Assembly (NCBI GenBank): GCA_963766195.1
Contig: CAVXYY010000005.1
Span: 310,001-374,000 of the forward strand
Origin: JAHEFT01 sp963766195
Lineage (GTDB): Bacteria > Pseudomonadota > Gammaproteobacteria > Xanthomonadales > SZUA-36
Direction: 5' to 3'
DNA: 64,000 nt
Below, piece after piece: positions 36,463 to 45,307 of the stretch. The number at the start of each line of letters is the position of its first letter. Position 1 is the stretch's first letter. The notes below the pieces were generated by a model. The model ran no database searches. It was not told where the DNA came from and saw only the letters and a program-made list of their open reading frames with translations. Position numbers and translations under genes: made by a program.

Positions 36463-37578
36463 TCAAAGCAGGACAAAACTGAGGACGGCGACGATCGTCG
36501 TGGCCAGGGTCAGCAGAACAAGGTAGGAAATTCCGATGCAACTGAATTTGGCGACGGTCATCCACCAGCCCTGCCGGTAAACACGCTTCAGGGAAACCAG
36601 CAGGTACACCGGCACCCAGACGGCAATAACGACATCCATGAAGTTTACGATACTGGTGGTGAGTCCTTCTTCATCGGGATTCCGCCAGCCCGCATACGTA
36701 TTACTCAGGATAATGATCAACAGCGCGGCGAACAGAAATGCATGATTGTGCAGCGCAAAGATCAGGTGTTCGACGTAGTATTTTTTAGCGAACAGGTACC
36801 AGAACTTGAATATCAGGGCGACGATGGGGAGCAGCACGAACATTGAAATCGGCAGCACATCGAATACCTTGTCTTTGATCAGGTCCGGATTCTGCTCGAT
36901 CTGCCGGCCTTTTTCCGGTGATTTGGCGATTTCGTTGTTGACCCAGTCATTGATCGAATCGGGTGCCAGAGGAATGATGAGCGGGTTGGTTTCCCGATCC
37001 CAGGGTTCGCCATTGAAATTGATTGCATTGTCCAAGCCCCGTTCGAATTCTTTAGCCTTGGATTCCTCGATCTTCCGGCCAAGCTCTTCGGCCATCGCCG
37101 GGTCAAGCTCTTTCAGCGCTTTATCAATTTTTTCCTGGTCCTTCTCATCAATCTGAATTCCAATCGTTGTATCCGGATCAACTTCAGTGCTGATCTGGAT
37201 ACCTTCGCTTGCCAGGATCGCGGCAATGAAGAAAAATGCAATGCTGGTGAAGATATACAGCCGCAATGGCGGTACGTAACGGAAACGCCTGCCGTCGAGG
37301 TAGTCGCGGGTCAGTTTTCCGGGCTTGAACAGCAGGGGTTTGAGCGTTCTCAGAAAGCGTGAGTCAAAATCAAACGTATCGGCGAGCAACTCGCGCAAAA
37401 GGGCCGGGAAAAAGCGCATCAGGTTTTTATCGGGCTGGCCGCAGTAATAGCAGAAGGGCCCCATGAGTTCCGTGCCGCAGTTCAGGCATGACGGGGACCC
37501 GGCGAGACGGCTCGGGGCGAGGGTCAGGTGTTTATCCGGCTGCCGCACCGGCAGCGTATTTTCCGTTTCCGTGTTCAT
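36463..37578 (-). CDS. DUF3667 membrane protein with zinc ribbon
   Basis: A 371-residue protein. An N-terminal zinc ribbon (CLNCGTELMGPFCYYCGQ, two CxxC pairs) is followed by RFLRTLKPLLFKPGKLTRDYLDGRR, the DUF3667 signature, and then four to five membrane helices with a charged, soluble loop between the first and the rest (about residues 130-230). Function of the family is unknown. Its ATG overlaps the epimerase stop by four bases, so the two are one transcription unit. Confidence 0.82.
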   Translation of the reverse strand: MNTETENTLPVRQPDKHLTLAPSRLAGSPSCLNCGTELMGPFCYYCGQPDKNLMRFFPALLRELLADTFDFDSRFLRTLKPLLFKPGKLTRDYLDGRRFRYVPPLRLYIFTSIAFFFIAAILASEGIQISTEVDPDTTIGIQIDEKDQEKIDKALKELDPAMAEELGRKIEESKAKEFERGLDNAINFNGEPWDRETNPLIIPLAPDSINDWVNNEIAKSPEKGRQIEQNPDLIKDKVFDVLPISMFVLLPIVALIFKFWYLFAKKYYVEHLIFALHNHAFLFAALLIIILSNTYAGWRNPDEEGLTTSIVNFMDVVIAVWVPVYLLVSLKRVYRQGWWMTVAKFSCIGISYLVLLTLATTIVAVLSFVLL

Positions 37579-38561
37579 GTCAGCAGTCCCTTCCTTTTCA
37601 TCCAGTCCGCGGTGTCTTTGATCAAAGTGCGTATGGGCGTAAACCGGTAATCCAGCTCGTTTTGAGCTTTTCCCGAATCACATTCGACATGCCAGCAGAC
37701 CATGGCAGCCGCTTCCGGCGTGATGTCCGGTGTCCGGCCGGTAAGCCCGGCAAAGGCGGTGTGGATATGCGCCCAGGCTTTCATGATCCATCCCGGAGCG
37801 GCCCTTCCCGGCACGCGCCGGCCCAACACTTCGCCGGCAACCCTGACGACGTCGGCAAAAGCTGCATATTCGCCGCCGAGCAGGTACTTCTCTCCGCAGC
37901 GCCCCGAGTGGAATGCCTCGATATGCGCCCGGGCGATTTCACGGACATCACAAAAATTACCACTACCCGGAGGAGCAGCAAACAGTTTTTCTCTCTCGAC
38001 CATACGAATCATGCGGGACCAGTTGTGCTGGTCCCCCGGGCCAAGGACATGGGCCGGGTTCAGAATGACGGCATCCAGCTTTTGCTTTCGCACCGCTTCC
38101 AGCACAACTTCTTCGGCGAGGTGTTTGCTGCGTACGTAGTTGATCCAGTCCGTTGCGGGGCTGCGCTCGCTCCGCTCGTCAATCCGCTTGTTGCCGAAAC
38201 CCCAGGTCACGAAACTGGAAGTGTAGATGAAGCGCAGTGCTCCGGCCGCTATCGCAGCCTCGATCATGTTGCCGGTTCCATCAATATTGACGCGATCCTG
38301 AGCGGCGTTGTTTTTCGACCAGAAGTTGGTGCTTGCCGCCACGTGAAAAACCGCATCCAGGTTCTCCGGTATCGCTGCCTTCAGGCTCTCACGGTCAGTG
38401 ACATCACCCGTATGAACCGTGACCGGAAGCCCGGTGATTTCATCCAGTGACGATGTCGGCCGGGCCAGCACGTGAATCCTCCAGTCACGGGCATGCAACT
38501 CCCTGACCAGGTTCGATCCGACGAAGCCGGAGGCACCGGTGACGAACGCCGTCAGGCTCAT
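37575..38561 (-). CDS. NAD-dependent epimerase/dehydratase (extended SDR)
   Basis: A 328-residue extended short-chain dehydrogenase. The N-terminal TGASGFVGSNLV binds NAD(P), VFHVAAST is the next Rossmann motif, and the active site is YVRSK (YxxxK) after YTSSFVTWG. The pattern resembles dihydroflavonol 4-reductase and 3-beta-hydroxysteroid dehydrogenase-like bacterial proteins that act on sugars, lipids or ketones; the substrate is unknown. It is divergent from the MATE gene with only 35 bases between starts. Confidence 0.85.
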   Translation of the reverse strand: MSLTAFVTGASGFVGSNLVRELHARDWRIHVLARPTSSLDEITGLPVTVHTGDVTDRESLKAAIPENLDAVFHVAASTNFWSKNNAAQDRVNIDGTGNMIEAAIAAGALRFIYTSSFVTWGFGNKRIDERSERSPATDWINYVRSKHLAEEVVLEAVRKQKLDAVILNPAHVLGPGDQHNWSRMIRMVEREKLFAAPPGSGNFCDVREIARAHIEAFHSGRCGEKYLLGGEYAAFADVVRVAGEVLGRRVPGRAAPGWIMKAWAHIHTAFAGLTGRTPDITPEAAAMVCWHVECDSGKAQNELDYRFTPIRTLIKDTADWMKRKGLLT

Positions 38562-38596
38562 GATGGGTTTACTCTCCTGTACAATATTCCGCTGGT

Positions 38597-39964
38597 ATGA
38601 ACAGTATAACCAAAGCCAAAAACCACCCGGCCGAAATCGGTCGTACCATGCGCCTGGCCACCCCGGTGATCATCGGCCAGTTGGCCGTGTTCAGCATGAA
38701 TTTCGTGGATACAGTGATGGCCGGCCGCTTGCCGGACCGGGAAATTTCCCTGGCCGCACTGGGTATCGGTGGAGCGCTGTGGTCCGCCATGCTGATGTTC
38801 ATCCTGGGTACGCTGATGGTGGTGCAACCGAGCGTGGCCCAGCTCGATGGCGCACAAATGAAATCCGAGGCGGCGCTGCAGACGCGCCAGGCGTTCTGGA
38901 TAGCCCTCGCCCTGGGGGTTCCATTCTGGACCTTGTGTTATTTCAGCGAACCGGTACTCAGCGGATTCGGGATCGATCCCCTGATTGTCCCCGATGCGGT
39001 CGGTTATCTGCGTGCACTTTCCTGGGGCGCGCCGGCGCTGGCCATGGTTTTCCTGCTTCGCTTCTTCAGTGAAGGCACCGGGAATACGACACCCACCATG
39101 TTTTATGGCGTGGTTGGCGCCTTGCTCAACATACCGCTGAATTACATCCTGATGTTCGGCAAGCTGGGTTTTCCGGCGCTGGGCACGGTGGGCTGCGGCT
39201 ATGCCACCTCGATTGTTATCTGGCTGCAATTTCTGCTGCTGGTGCTGTACATCGGTCTGCACCGCCACTACCAGCCGTTCGCGCTGATGTCGCGGCTGGA
39301 CTTGCCGGACTGGAAAACGATCTGGTCGCTGCTCAAAGTGGGCGTTCCTATTGCGGTTGCGATTTTCGTGGAAGGCAGCCTGTTTGTCGGTGCGGCCCTG
39401 CTGATCGGCCGGCTTGGGCCGGTGCCCGCGGCCTCCCACCTGATCGCGATCAATTTCTCGGCGCTGATGTTCATGATCCCGGTCGGACTGTCGAGCGCCG
39501 TTTCCATCCGTGTCGGAAACGCCATCGGGCGCAAGGACATGGAGGCGGCGCGGTATGCGGGGCGGATCGGTGTGGTGATCGTGCTGGGGTTCCAGACCAT
39601 CAGCGCTTCGGCCATGTTCCTGTTTCCGGAGGCGATCGTTCATATCTATACGGATGATGCACTGGTTGCGCCGCTGGCAGTCAGCCTGCTCTTCTACGCG
39701 GCCGTTTTCCAGTACCCGGACGGTCTGCAAATGGTGGCCGCGGGTATCCTGAGGGGCTACAAGGACACGCGGATGCCGATGCTGTACATGGTCATTTCAT
39801 TCTGGATCATCGGCATGACGCTGGGCTACAACCTGACTTTCCGACAGGGCATGGGCCCGGCCGGGATGTGGGTTGGCATGATTGCCGGTCTCACCGTGGC
39901 CGCGGGCCTGATGCTGCGGCGGTTCAGGCACACCAGCCAGCGGTTTATCCGGGATGGTGCGTAG
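38597..39964 (+). CDS. MATE family multidrug efflux transporter
   Basis: A 455-residue inner-membrane protein with 12 predicted helices, similar to NorM. Typical elements are RLATPVIIGQLAVFSMNFVDTVMAG in helix 1, the long ALGIGGALWSAMLMFILGTL and, in the second half, VPIAVAIFVEGSLFVGAALLIGRLG. It should export cationic drugs or metabolites in exchange for sodium or protons. The TAG stop is the second to fourth base of a REP palindrome. Confidence 0.9.
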   Translation: MNSITKAKNHPAEIGRTMRLATPVIIGQLAVFSMNFVDTVMAGRLPDREISLAALGIGGALWSAMLMFILGTLMVVQPSVAQLDGAQMKSEAALQTRQAFWIALALGVPFWTLCYFSEPVLSGFGIDPLIVPDAVGYLRALSWGAPALAMVFLLRFFSEGTGNTTPTMFYGVVGALLNIPLNYILMFGKLGFPALGTVGCGYATSIVIWLQFLLLVLYIGLHRHYQPFALMSRLDLPDWKTIWSLLKVGVPIAVAIFVEGSLFVGAALLIGRLGPVPAASHLIAINFSALMFMIPVGLSSAVSIRVGNAIGRKDMEAARYAGRIGVVIVLGFQTISASAMFLFPEAIVHIYTDDALVAPLAVSLLFYAAVFQYPDGLQMVAAGILRGYKDTRMPMLYMVISFWIIGMTLGYNLTFRQGMGPAGMWVGMIAGLTVAAGLMLRRFRHTSQRFIRDGA

Positions 39965-39998
39965 GAGCGAATTCATTCGCGAATGAATTCGCTCCTAC
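39961..39998. repeat. REP palindrome, perfect 38 bp
   Basis: Starts GTAGGAGCGAATTCATTCG and is its own reverse complement over 38 bases. It fills the whole gap between the convergent MATE and pspC genes and supplies both TAG stop codons (39962-39964 on plus, 39997-39995 on minus). It can form a 19 bp cruciform or mRNA hairpin on either strand. Confidence 0.9.
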
Positions 39999-40303
39999 AT
40001 TTGATCGCGGTCCTCGAGCTCCCTGAACCGGCGCTCCAGGTCGGCGATCCGCTCGCTGCGCCCTGACAATTCCGGCGATGCCAGCCCTTCAGTGGATTTC
40101 GACCTTCCCGGCCATGGGTTTTCAAACAGGTTGAAGACCAGGGCGAAGACCGCATAAACCACGACAGCCCAGAATGTTTTCACGAGCAGGAACGCGACGA
40201 ACAGGGCACGAAGCACCCAGACGTTCCAGTTGAACGTCCGGGCGATTCCGGCACATGCGCCGGCAAGGAGTGCTCCTTCAATGCGGGCAGGCCGGAAACT
40301 CAT
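39995..40303 (-). CDS. pspC: PspC domain protein
   Basis: A 102-residue phage shock protein C-like membrane protein. The PspC domain has the typical GALLAGACAGIARTFNWNVWVLRALFVAFLL and a second helix (FWAVVVYAVFALVF). A coiled-coil-prone C-terminus follows (RSERIADLERRFRELEDR). It senses envelope stress with PspB and PspA in E. coli; no pspB is seen here. Its start overlaps pspA by four bases. Confidence 0.88.
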   Translation of the reverse strand: MSFRPARIEGALLAGACAGIARTFNWNVWVLRALFVAFLLVKTFWAVVVYAVFALVFNLFENPWPGRSKSTEGLASPELSGRSERIADLERRFRELEDRDQM

Positions 40304-41023
40304 GATGATTCGGCTGACTCCTCTTCAACCCGGGCCGTCGATTTTTGCGGATCAGCACCCGCGACCTGCTTTTTCAGCCGGTCCAGTTCTTCCTCGATTA
40401 CCGGATCCAACGTCCCGGCCGCCGATTCCCCCCAGGCCGTGGTGACCGTTCCGCCCACCTCGTAGGAGCGGACACGGGCTTCCAGGTTGTCCACCTGTGA
40501 CTGTAGGCGGTCGAATCTGCCCATGGCCCGGCGGATCTTGCGCTCGGCTGGAGTCAGCTTTTCAGCTGCCTGTGCCGTAACGGCGCCGGGCTTCCGGCCG
40601 ACTCCCAGTCCTTTGAGCTTGACTTTGGCGTCAGCAAGCTTGGTCTTCAGGGTGACCATGTCCGCTTCCATTTGCGCGACCCGTTCAACCGACCCGCTGT
40701 TGTTCATCGCTGACGGCATGGTGGCGGTGGGCCAGTTCGGCTTTTGCCTTGAGCGCGGCGCGGGCCAGGTCATCCCGGTCCTGAGCGACCGCTTTTTCAG
40801 CACGTCCCTGCCACTGGTCGGTTTCATCGACAAGCTGGGTTTCGAGGCGTGCCAGGCGCTGCTGTTCCGCGAGCAGATCGGCACAAGCCACGCGGGCTTC
40901 CTCGCTGGCGTCTTCCATCTCGCGGATCAGGGCGCGAAGCAGTTTTTCGGGGTCTTCGGCTTTTTCGATCAGCGAGTTGACGTTGGCCGCAATGACGTAA
41001 CGAAGGCGAGAAAAGGCTCCCAT
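40300..41023 (-). CDS. pspA: PspA/IM30 family phage shock protein (one frameshift)
   Basis: A coiled-coil ESCRT-III-like protein that binds stressed inner membrane. The N-terminal amphipathic helix and core (MGAFSRLRYVIAANVNSLIEKAEDPEKLLRA in part) lie in one frame to about 40690; the rest, ERVAQMEADMVTLKTKLADAKVK onward, is one base off, probably an extra G in GGTCGG. The repaired length of about 240 residues fits the family. A sigma-54-type promoter stands 44 bases before the ATG, as in known psp operons. A C-terminal tail with poly-Glu/Ser is extra. Confidence 0.87.
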
Positions 41024-41066
41024 GTAAATCTCCTGTAATTGAATGGCTATCGGTACTATATCCAGA

Positions 41067-41082
41067 TGCAGATTTCATGCCA
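41067..41082 (-). promoter_or_regulatory. sigma-54 (-24/-12) promoter of pspA
   Basis: On the minus strand TGGCATGAAATCTGCA matches the consensus TGGCAYRNNNNTTGCW except for one base, with the required GG-N10-GC spacing. The -12 element is about 44 bases before the pspA ATG, and AGGAG is at the start codon. A PspF-type activator would be needed; none is encoded in the window. Confidence 0.75.
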
Positions 41083-41266
41083 GTGTTAAATATGTATAAA
41101 AAACAGCAAGATAAGCGTACTTGAATCTTTCAGTCCGAGGTTGGTTTGGCGGAATTGACAATTTCTTGGCGAGGCCGGACGGCCCGGACAGAGCAGGCGG
41201 TACTTTCGGCATTGTGAATATGTGGGTAAGGCCCATAAAATAGACCCAAATCCACTGGAAAACCCC

Positions 41267-43120
41267 ATGACCCCCAAACGTTCGATTTTTTCGAGATTTT
41301 TCCTCGGCATCTGGCATTTCATAGACGGCGCCCGGAAACTCGCCCTGAACCTGGTTTTCCTGCTGATCGTGTACCTGCTGCTGATGGCTTTGATCGATAC
41401 CGAAGATATGTTGGTCATTCAGCCCGATACCGCGCTGGTTCTTCAGCCTTACGGGGACGTGGTCGAGCAGTACAGCGGGACGCCGCTGGATTTTGCCCTG
41501 CAACAGGCAACGGAGATCGGAGCGCCCGGAAACGCGCTTACGGGACCTCACAGAAGCGGTGCGCAGGGCTGCGGATGATGACCGGATCATCAGGCTGGTG
41601 ATTGACCCGAGCAACCTCAGGCGGATCGGGCTGGCTTCCCTTTTTGAACTGGAAGCGGCTATTACCTATTTCCGGGAATCCGGCAAGCCGGTAGTCGCGC
41701 TGGCGGACAATCTCGGCCAGCAGCAGTACTTTTTGGCCGCCATGGCTGATGAAATCTGGCTTAACCCCAAGGGCATGGTCTGGATCGATGGATTTTCGAC
41801 CTACCGACAGTTTTACGCGGAAGGGCTCGAGAAACTCGAGGTGGAAGTCAACCTGTTCCGGGTCGGAAAATTCAAATCAGCAATGGAGCCCTTCATTCGC
41901 AACGACATGTCACCGGAAGCCAAGGAAGCCAACCTGTTCTGGATCGGCAGCCTGTGGCAGCAGTACCTCGAAGCGATATCCCGTCAGCGCGGAGTGCCGC
42001 TCGAAAACCTGTCCGATTCGATCAACCATTTCGCTGACCGCCTGGAAGCTGCAGACGGCGATTTTGCACGGTTTGCCCTTGACCTCGGGTCTGGTCGACA
42101 AACTCGTGAGCCGGCCGGAGGCCAACCTGGAGCTGGAAAGCCTGGGCGCGGCAGGCGAAGGCAGTGAGGGTTTCCGGCAATTGGATTTCGAGAAATACCT
42201 GGCGCTGACCGAAAGGCAGAGCCGGCCGGACAAGGCGCAAAAAGTGATGATCGTCGTGGCTGAGGGTGAAATCGTCCGGGGGCACGCAGCCACAGGGGAC
42301 GATCGGCGCCACTACCCTGTCCGAAAAATTGCGCTCAATCGCGGAAGACAAGAACATCAGGGCGGTCGTGTTGCGGATCAACAGCCCCGGTGGCGATGCA
42401 TTCGCTTCGGAGAAAATCCGGCGTGAAATCCAGGCCCTCAAGGAAATGGGCAAAACCGTGGTGGTTTCCATGGGGGATGTCGCGGCTTCCGGTGGCTACT
42501 GGATTGCCATGGGCGCGGACGAAGTCTGGGCCAGCCCTTCCACGATCACCGGTTCGATCGGCGTGTTACGGCATTTTGCCGACCTTCTCCCGGCCACTGG
42601 AAAAATTGGGAATCCATACCGACGGCGTAGGCACCACGGCGCTGGCCGGGAAGCTTCGCCTGGATATGCCGCTTGATCCGGATCTCAGGCGAATTTTTCA
42701 GCATGCCACCGAGCGTACCTATGATGATTTCATCAACCTGGTGGCGCAATCCCGTCAAATGACACCCGCAGGCCGTCAACGAGGTCGCGCAGGGCCGGGT
42801 CTGGAGCGGCAGGCCAGGCCAAGGATCGTGGCCTGGTCGACCAGACTGGAACGCTGCAGCAAGCGGTGGATGCCGCTGCCCGTATCGCAGGGCTGGGTTC
42901 CGATTACCAGGCTGTGTATGACGAGTGGGAACTCAGCGCGTTTGAGACCTTTCTGTTCGAAATGATGGGCAGCGCCATGGCTCACTTCCAACCGGGGTTT
43001 TCCGGTCTGGGCGGCTTACACAACACCCTGCTGGAAAACATCATCAGCGACCTGAACGTATTGGTTCGCAGTAACGACAGCCTGACGATCGCGGCGCATT
43101 GTCTCTGTGATGTCGAGTAA
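41267..43120 (+). CDS. sppA: signal peptide peptidase SppA, 67 kDa type (about six frameshifts)
   Basis: The repaired protein is about 615 residues with an N-terminal membrane anchor (LALNLVFLLIVYLLLMALI) and two S49 peptidase domains. The catalytic Lys is in RVGKFKSAMEPF, the Ser in GDVAASGGYWIAMG, and RLRINSPGGDAFASEKIR-like text is recognised. Frame changes fall near 41525, 42078, 42279, 42592, 42772 and 42815, and every one looks like one extra base in or beside a C/G run. SppA cleaves remnant signal peptides in the inner membrane. Its end overlaps the next SDR gene. Confidence 0.85.
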
Positions 43121-43882
43121 CACACCCTGGCGGCTTGACGGCGCGCGCGCCCTTATCACCGGCGGCAGCAGCGGGATCGGTCTGGCGACGGCCCACGAAC
43201 TGGCGTCCCTGGGCGCGAGCCTGGTGCTGGTGGCGCGAAATGCCGCCAAACTGGAAAAAGCCCGGGCAGAAATTACGTTCCGATCACCGGGAAGCCTGGT
43301 TGAAATCGATGCCGGCAGACCTGGCGACCGGGAAGGCAGGCAACACGTGGTTGACCAGGTGGCGAGCGCCGCTCAACATCCTGGTGAATAATTCCGGCAC
43401 CAACGTCCGTAAAAGGATGAGCGAACTTAGCCTCGAGGAGTATCGCCTGGTGCAGGAAACCAACCTGGTTTCCTGTTTCGAAATGTGCCGCCTGCTGTAC
43501 CCGGCGTTGCTTGAAGGGAGCGCCTTCATGCGTCGTGAACAACGCGTCGGTGGCGGGCCTTACCCACTTGCGCACCGGGGCGCCTTACGGCATGAGCAAG
43601 GCGGCGATGATCCAGTTGACGCGAAACCTGGCGGTCGAGTGGGCAAAAGAAGGTATACGGGTAAATGCGGTTGCACCCTGGTACATCCGGACGCCGCTTG
43701 CTGACCAGGTGCTGGCCGATCCGGCTTACCGCAAAGAGGTTTTGGATCGAACGCCGATGGGCCGCGTCGGTGAAACCGATGAATGCGCCCGGGCGATCGC
43801 TTTCCTGTGCATGCCGGCATCCAGTTATATCACCGGCCAGTGCCTGCCGGTTGACGGCGGGTTTACCGTTTACGGGTTTTAA
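43110..43882 (+). CDS. short-chain dehydrogenase, tropinone-reductase-like (several frameshifts)
   Basis: A classical SDR of about 255 residues after repair. TGGSSGIG near the start binds NAD(P)H, NILVNNSGTN is the NNAG motif, and YGMSKAAM holds the catalytic Tyr and Lys; the C-terminus ends YITGQCLPVDGGFTVYGF. At least four shifts (about 43310, 43340, 43378 and 43530) are needed. The family reduces ketones or oxidises alcohols; substrate unknown. ATG 43110 overlaps the end of sppA by 11 bases. Confidence 0.82.
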
Positions 43883-43917
43883 TACTTCGTAACAAGCACT
43901 AGTAACGATTGGTCGGG

Positions 43918-44323
43918 TCAGGCAGGCCGCTGTGGAGCAGCCAGCATTTGCAGGTTCATCGCGTAACGCCATTCCTGTTCCTGGAGTCACGGTGCGCTCC
44001 ACGGCCTGCTGGGTATTGAACATTTTGATTTCCACGGTCTGCATGACCGTCATGCCTTCGTCAAAGACAGCCGCTGAACGCAGCGTGTAGGAAGTCACGC
44101 GGAACAGGCGGAGCCGGTCCATCTCCAGGCGGGATATCGGGTGTTCAGCCATGTATTCAGGTGAGATAAAATCTGCGGCCGCATCCCATTGGCTCCACCG
44201 GACGATGGTTTCGTATTGCTCCAACGTTTCGTCTTTGCTTTTCTCCACCGGGTTGGCGGTGCAGGCGGCAAGCATCAAAACGGTCAGGAAAATGAGCGCG
44301 GTGGATTTTCGGATCAGGTGCAT
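43918..44323 (-). CDS. small predicted lipoprotein (one frameshift)
   Basis: Signal sequence MHLIRKSTALIFLTVLMLAAC ends in a lipobox (LAAC), so the mature protein is about 115 residues and lipid-anchored. The body (YETIVRWSQWDAAADFISPEYM, LRLFRVTSYTLRS) has no recognised family. After an extra C near 43985 it ends EWRYAMNLQMLAAPQRPA. The open frame continuing to 43526 is antisense to the SDR and is rejected. Its ATG overlaps the dgkA stop. Confidence 0.6.
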
Positions 44324-44714
44324 CAAGGGCTTCCCTCGGAATCGCTAACTAGGTTCTGCCAGGCAATTGTACCCCAGCTCAGGCCGATCAGGATCAGGCA
44401 AAAAAGAACTGCCGCTGATCCCATGTCCTTGGCCCGGCCGGAAAGATGGTGCATTTCAGGACCGATGCGGTCCACGACATTTTCAACCGCCGAATTCAAC
44501 AGTTCGACAATCAGGATGAGGAACAGCGGGAAATACCAGCAACAGCCACTGCTCGACCGATCGGGCGAGAAAAAACGAGCCAGCGAACAGTACCGCGGAC
44601 AACAGCACATCCTGCCGGAATGCCGCCTCGTGTTGCCAGCAGGCCTTGATCCCCTTGATGGAATGTCCGGTCGCATCGATCCAGCGCTGAAGCCCGGTTT
44701 TGCTCTTTCTTCAT
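44323..44714 (-). CDS. dgkA: diacylglycerol kinase (two frameshifts)
   Basis: A small three-helix membrane kinase that phosphorylates diacylglycerol recycled from membrane-derived oligosaccharide or lipid turnover. The conserved core LFLILIVELLNSAVENVVDRIG and MGSAAVLFCLILIGLSWG are in one frame; the N-terminal half (TGLQRWIDATGHSIKGIKACW, EAAFRQDVLL) is in another. Shifts are near 44702 (missing A in a run) and 44535 (extra base). Repaired length about 130 residues. Start and stop overlap its neighbours by a few bases, so it is in an operon with the secreted and lipoprotein genes. Confidence 0.85.
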
Positions 44715-45244
44715 GAATCAGCAGGCGTCCGTGTATACATTCCGTCGAACAGCACCGCCCAATTGCCGCCATCGTCCTGGCTGGCCTCCCACAATTGCCG
44801 AACGGTTCCATCCGGGTTGGGCGTCCAGCTGATCCGGTGCAGCACCATGCCGCTGCCGTCGCGGGCCGGACGCTGTCCGCTCAGCACCATTACGCCTTCG
44901 ACCAGGCCACCGTCCAGCAGGAGCAGTGTGCCGCTGCTATCTACCCAGGTCTGGTGCCAGTGGCCTGTGGCCTGGTCATAGATATTGAAACTGGTTCCGG
45001 TGATGCCGCCCTCGCCGTCGCCCTGCCAGTTTTCCTGCAGTGCACAGCCGTTGTGAATCGGGTGGATCGAATTCTTGCCTGCCGGCTGGCCGCCCGAAGT
45101 GACATCCCAGTCGCCGATCCAGAAATCAAACTCGTGATACCCGGCTGAATGACACGGGGTCGCGGGCGCCGGGCTGGGGGAATCCGGCTCCTGTGCACCG
45201 ACGGCCAGGGGCAACATCAGCGCCAGGATGGGAAAAAACTTCAT
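44711..45244 (-). CDS. secreted DUF1579-like protein
   Basis: A 177-residue protein with a signal peptide (MKFFPILALMLPLAVGAQ). The mature part starts with YHEFDFWIGDWDVTSGG and has HNGCALQENWQGDGEGGITGTSFNIYD, a pattern shared by a lipocalin-like group often labelled DUF1579. Function unknown; it may bind a small hydrophobic ligand in the periplasm. The frame is open to 45397 but ATG 45244 gives the signal peptide and is preferred. Its stop overlaps the dgkA start (ATGA). Confidence 0.65.
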   Translation of the reverse strand: MKFFPILALMLPLAVGAQEPDSPSPAPATPCHSAGYHEFDFWIGDWDVTSGGQPAGKNSIHPIHNGCALQENWQGDGEGGITGTSFNIYDQATGHWHQTWVDSSGTLLLLDGGLVEGVMVLSGQRPARDGSGMVLHRISWTPNPDGTVRQLWEASQDDGGNWAVLFDGMYTRTPADS

Positions 45245-45307
45245 AGCGGAGTCCTTTATGGATTTGGCAACCATGCTACCATTCGCGGTTCGATTATGGT
45301 TCATCTT

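Noticed and set aside
41267..43120. sppA as a true pseudogene
   Set aside because: All breaks look like single extra bases while catalytic residues and the rest of the protein are intact, which fits errors better than decay.
43526..44326. 266-residue minus-strand frame extending the lipoprotein
   Set aside because: Its distal half is antisense to the SDR gene and unlike any protein. An extra base near 43985 gives a normal stop at 43918.
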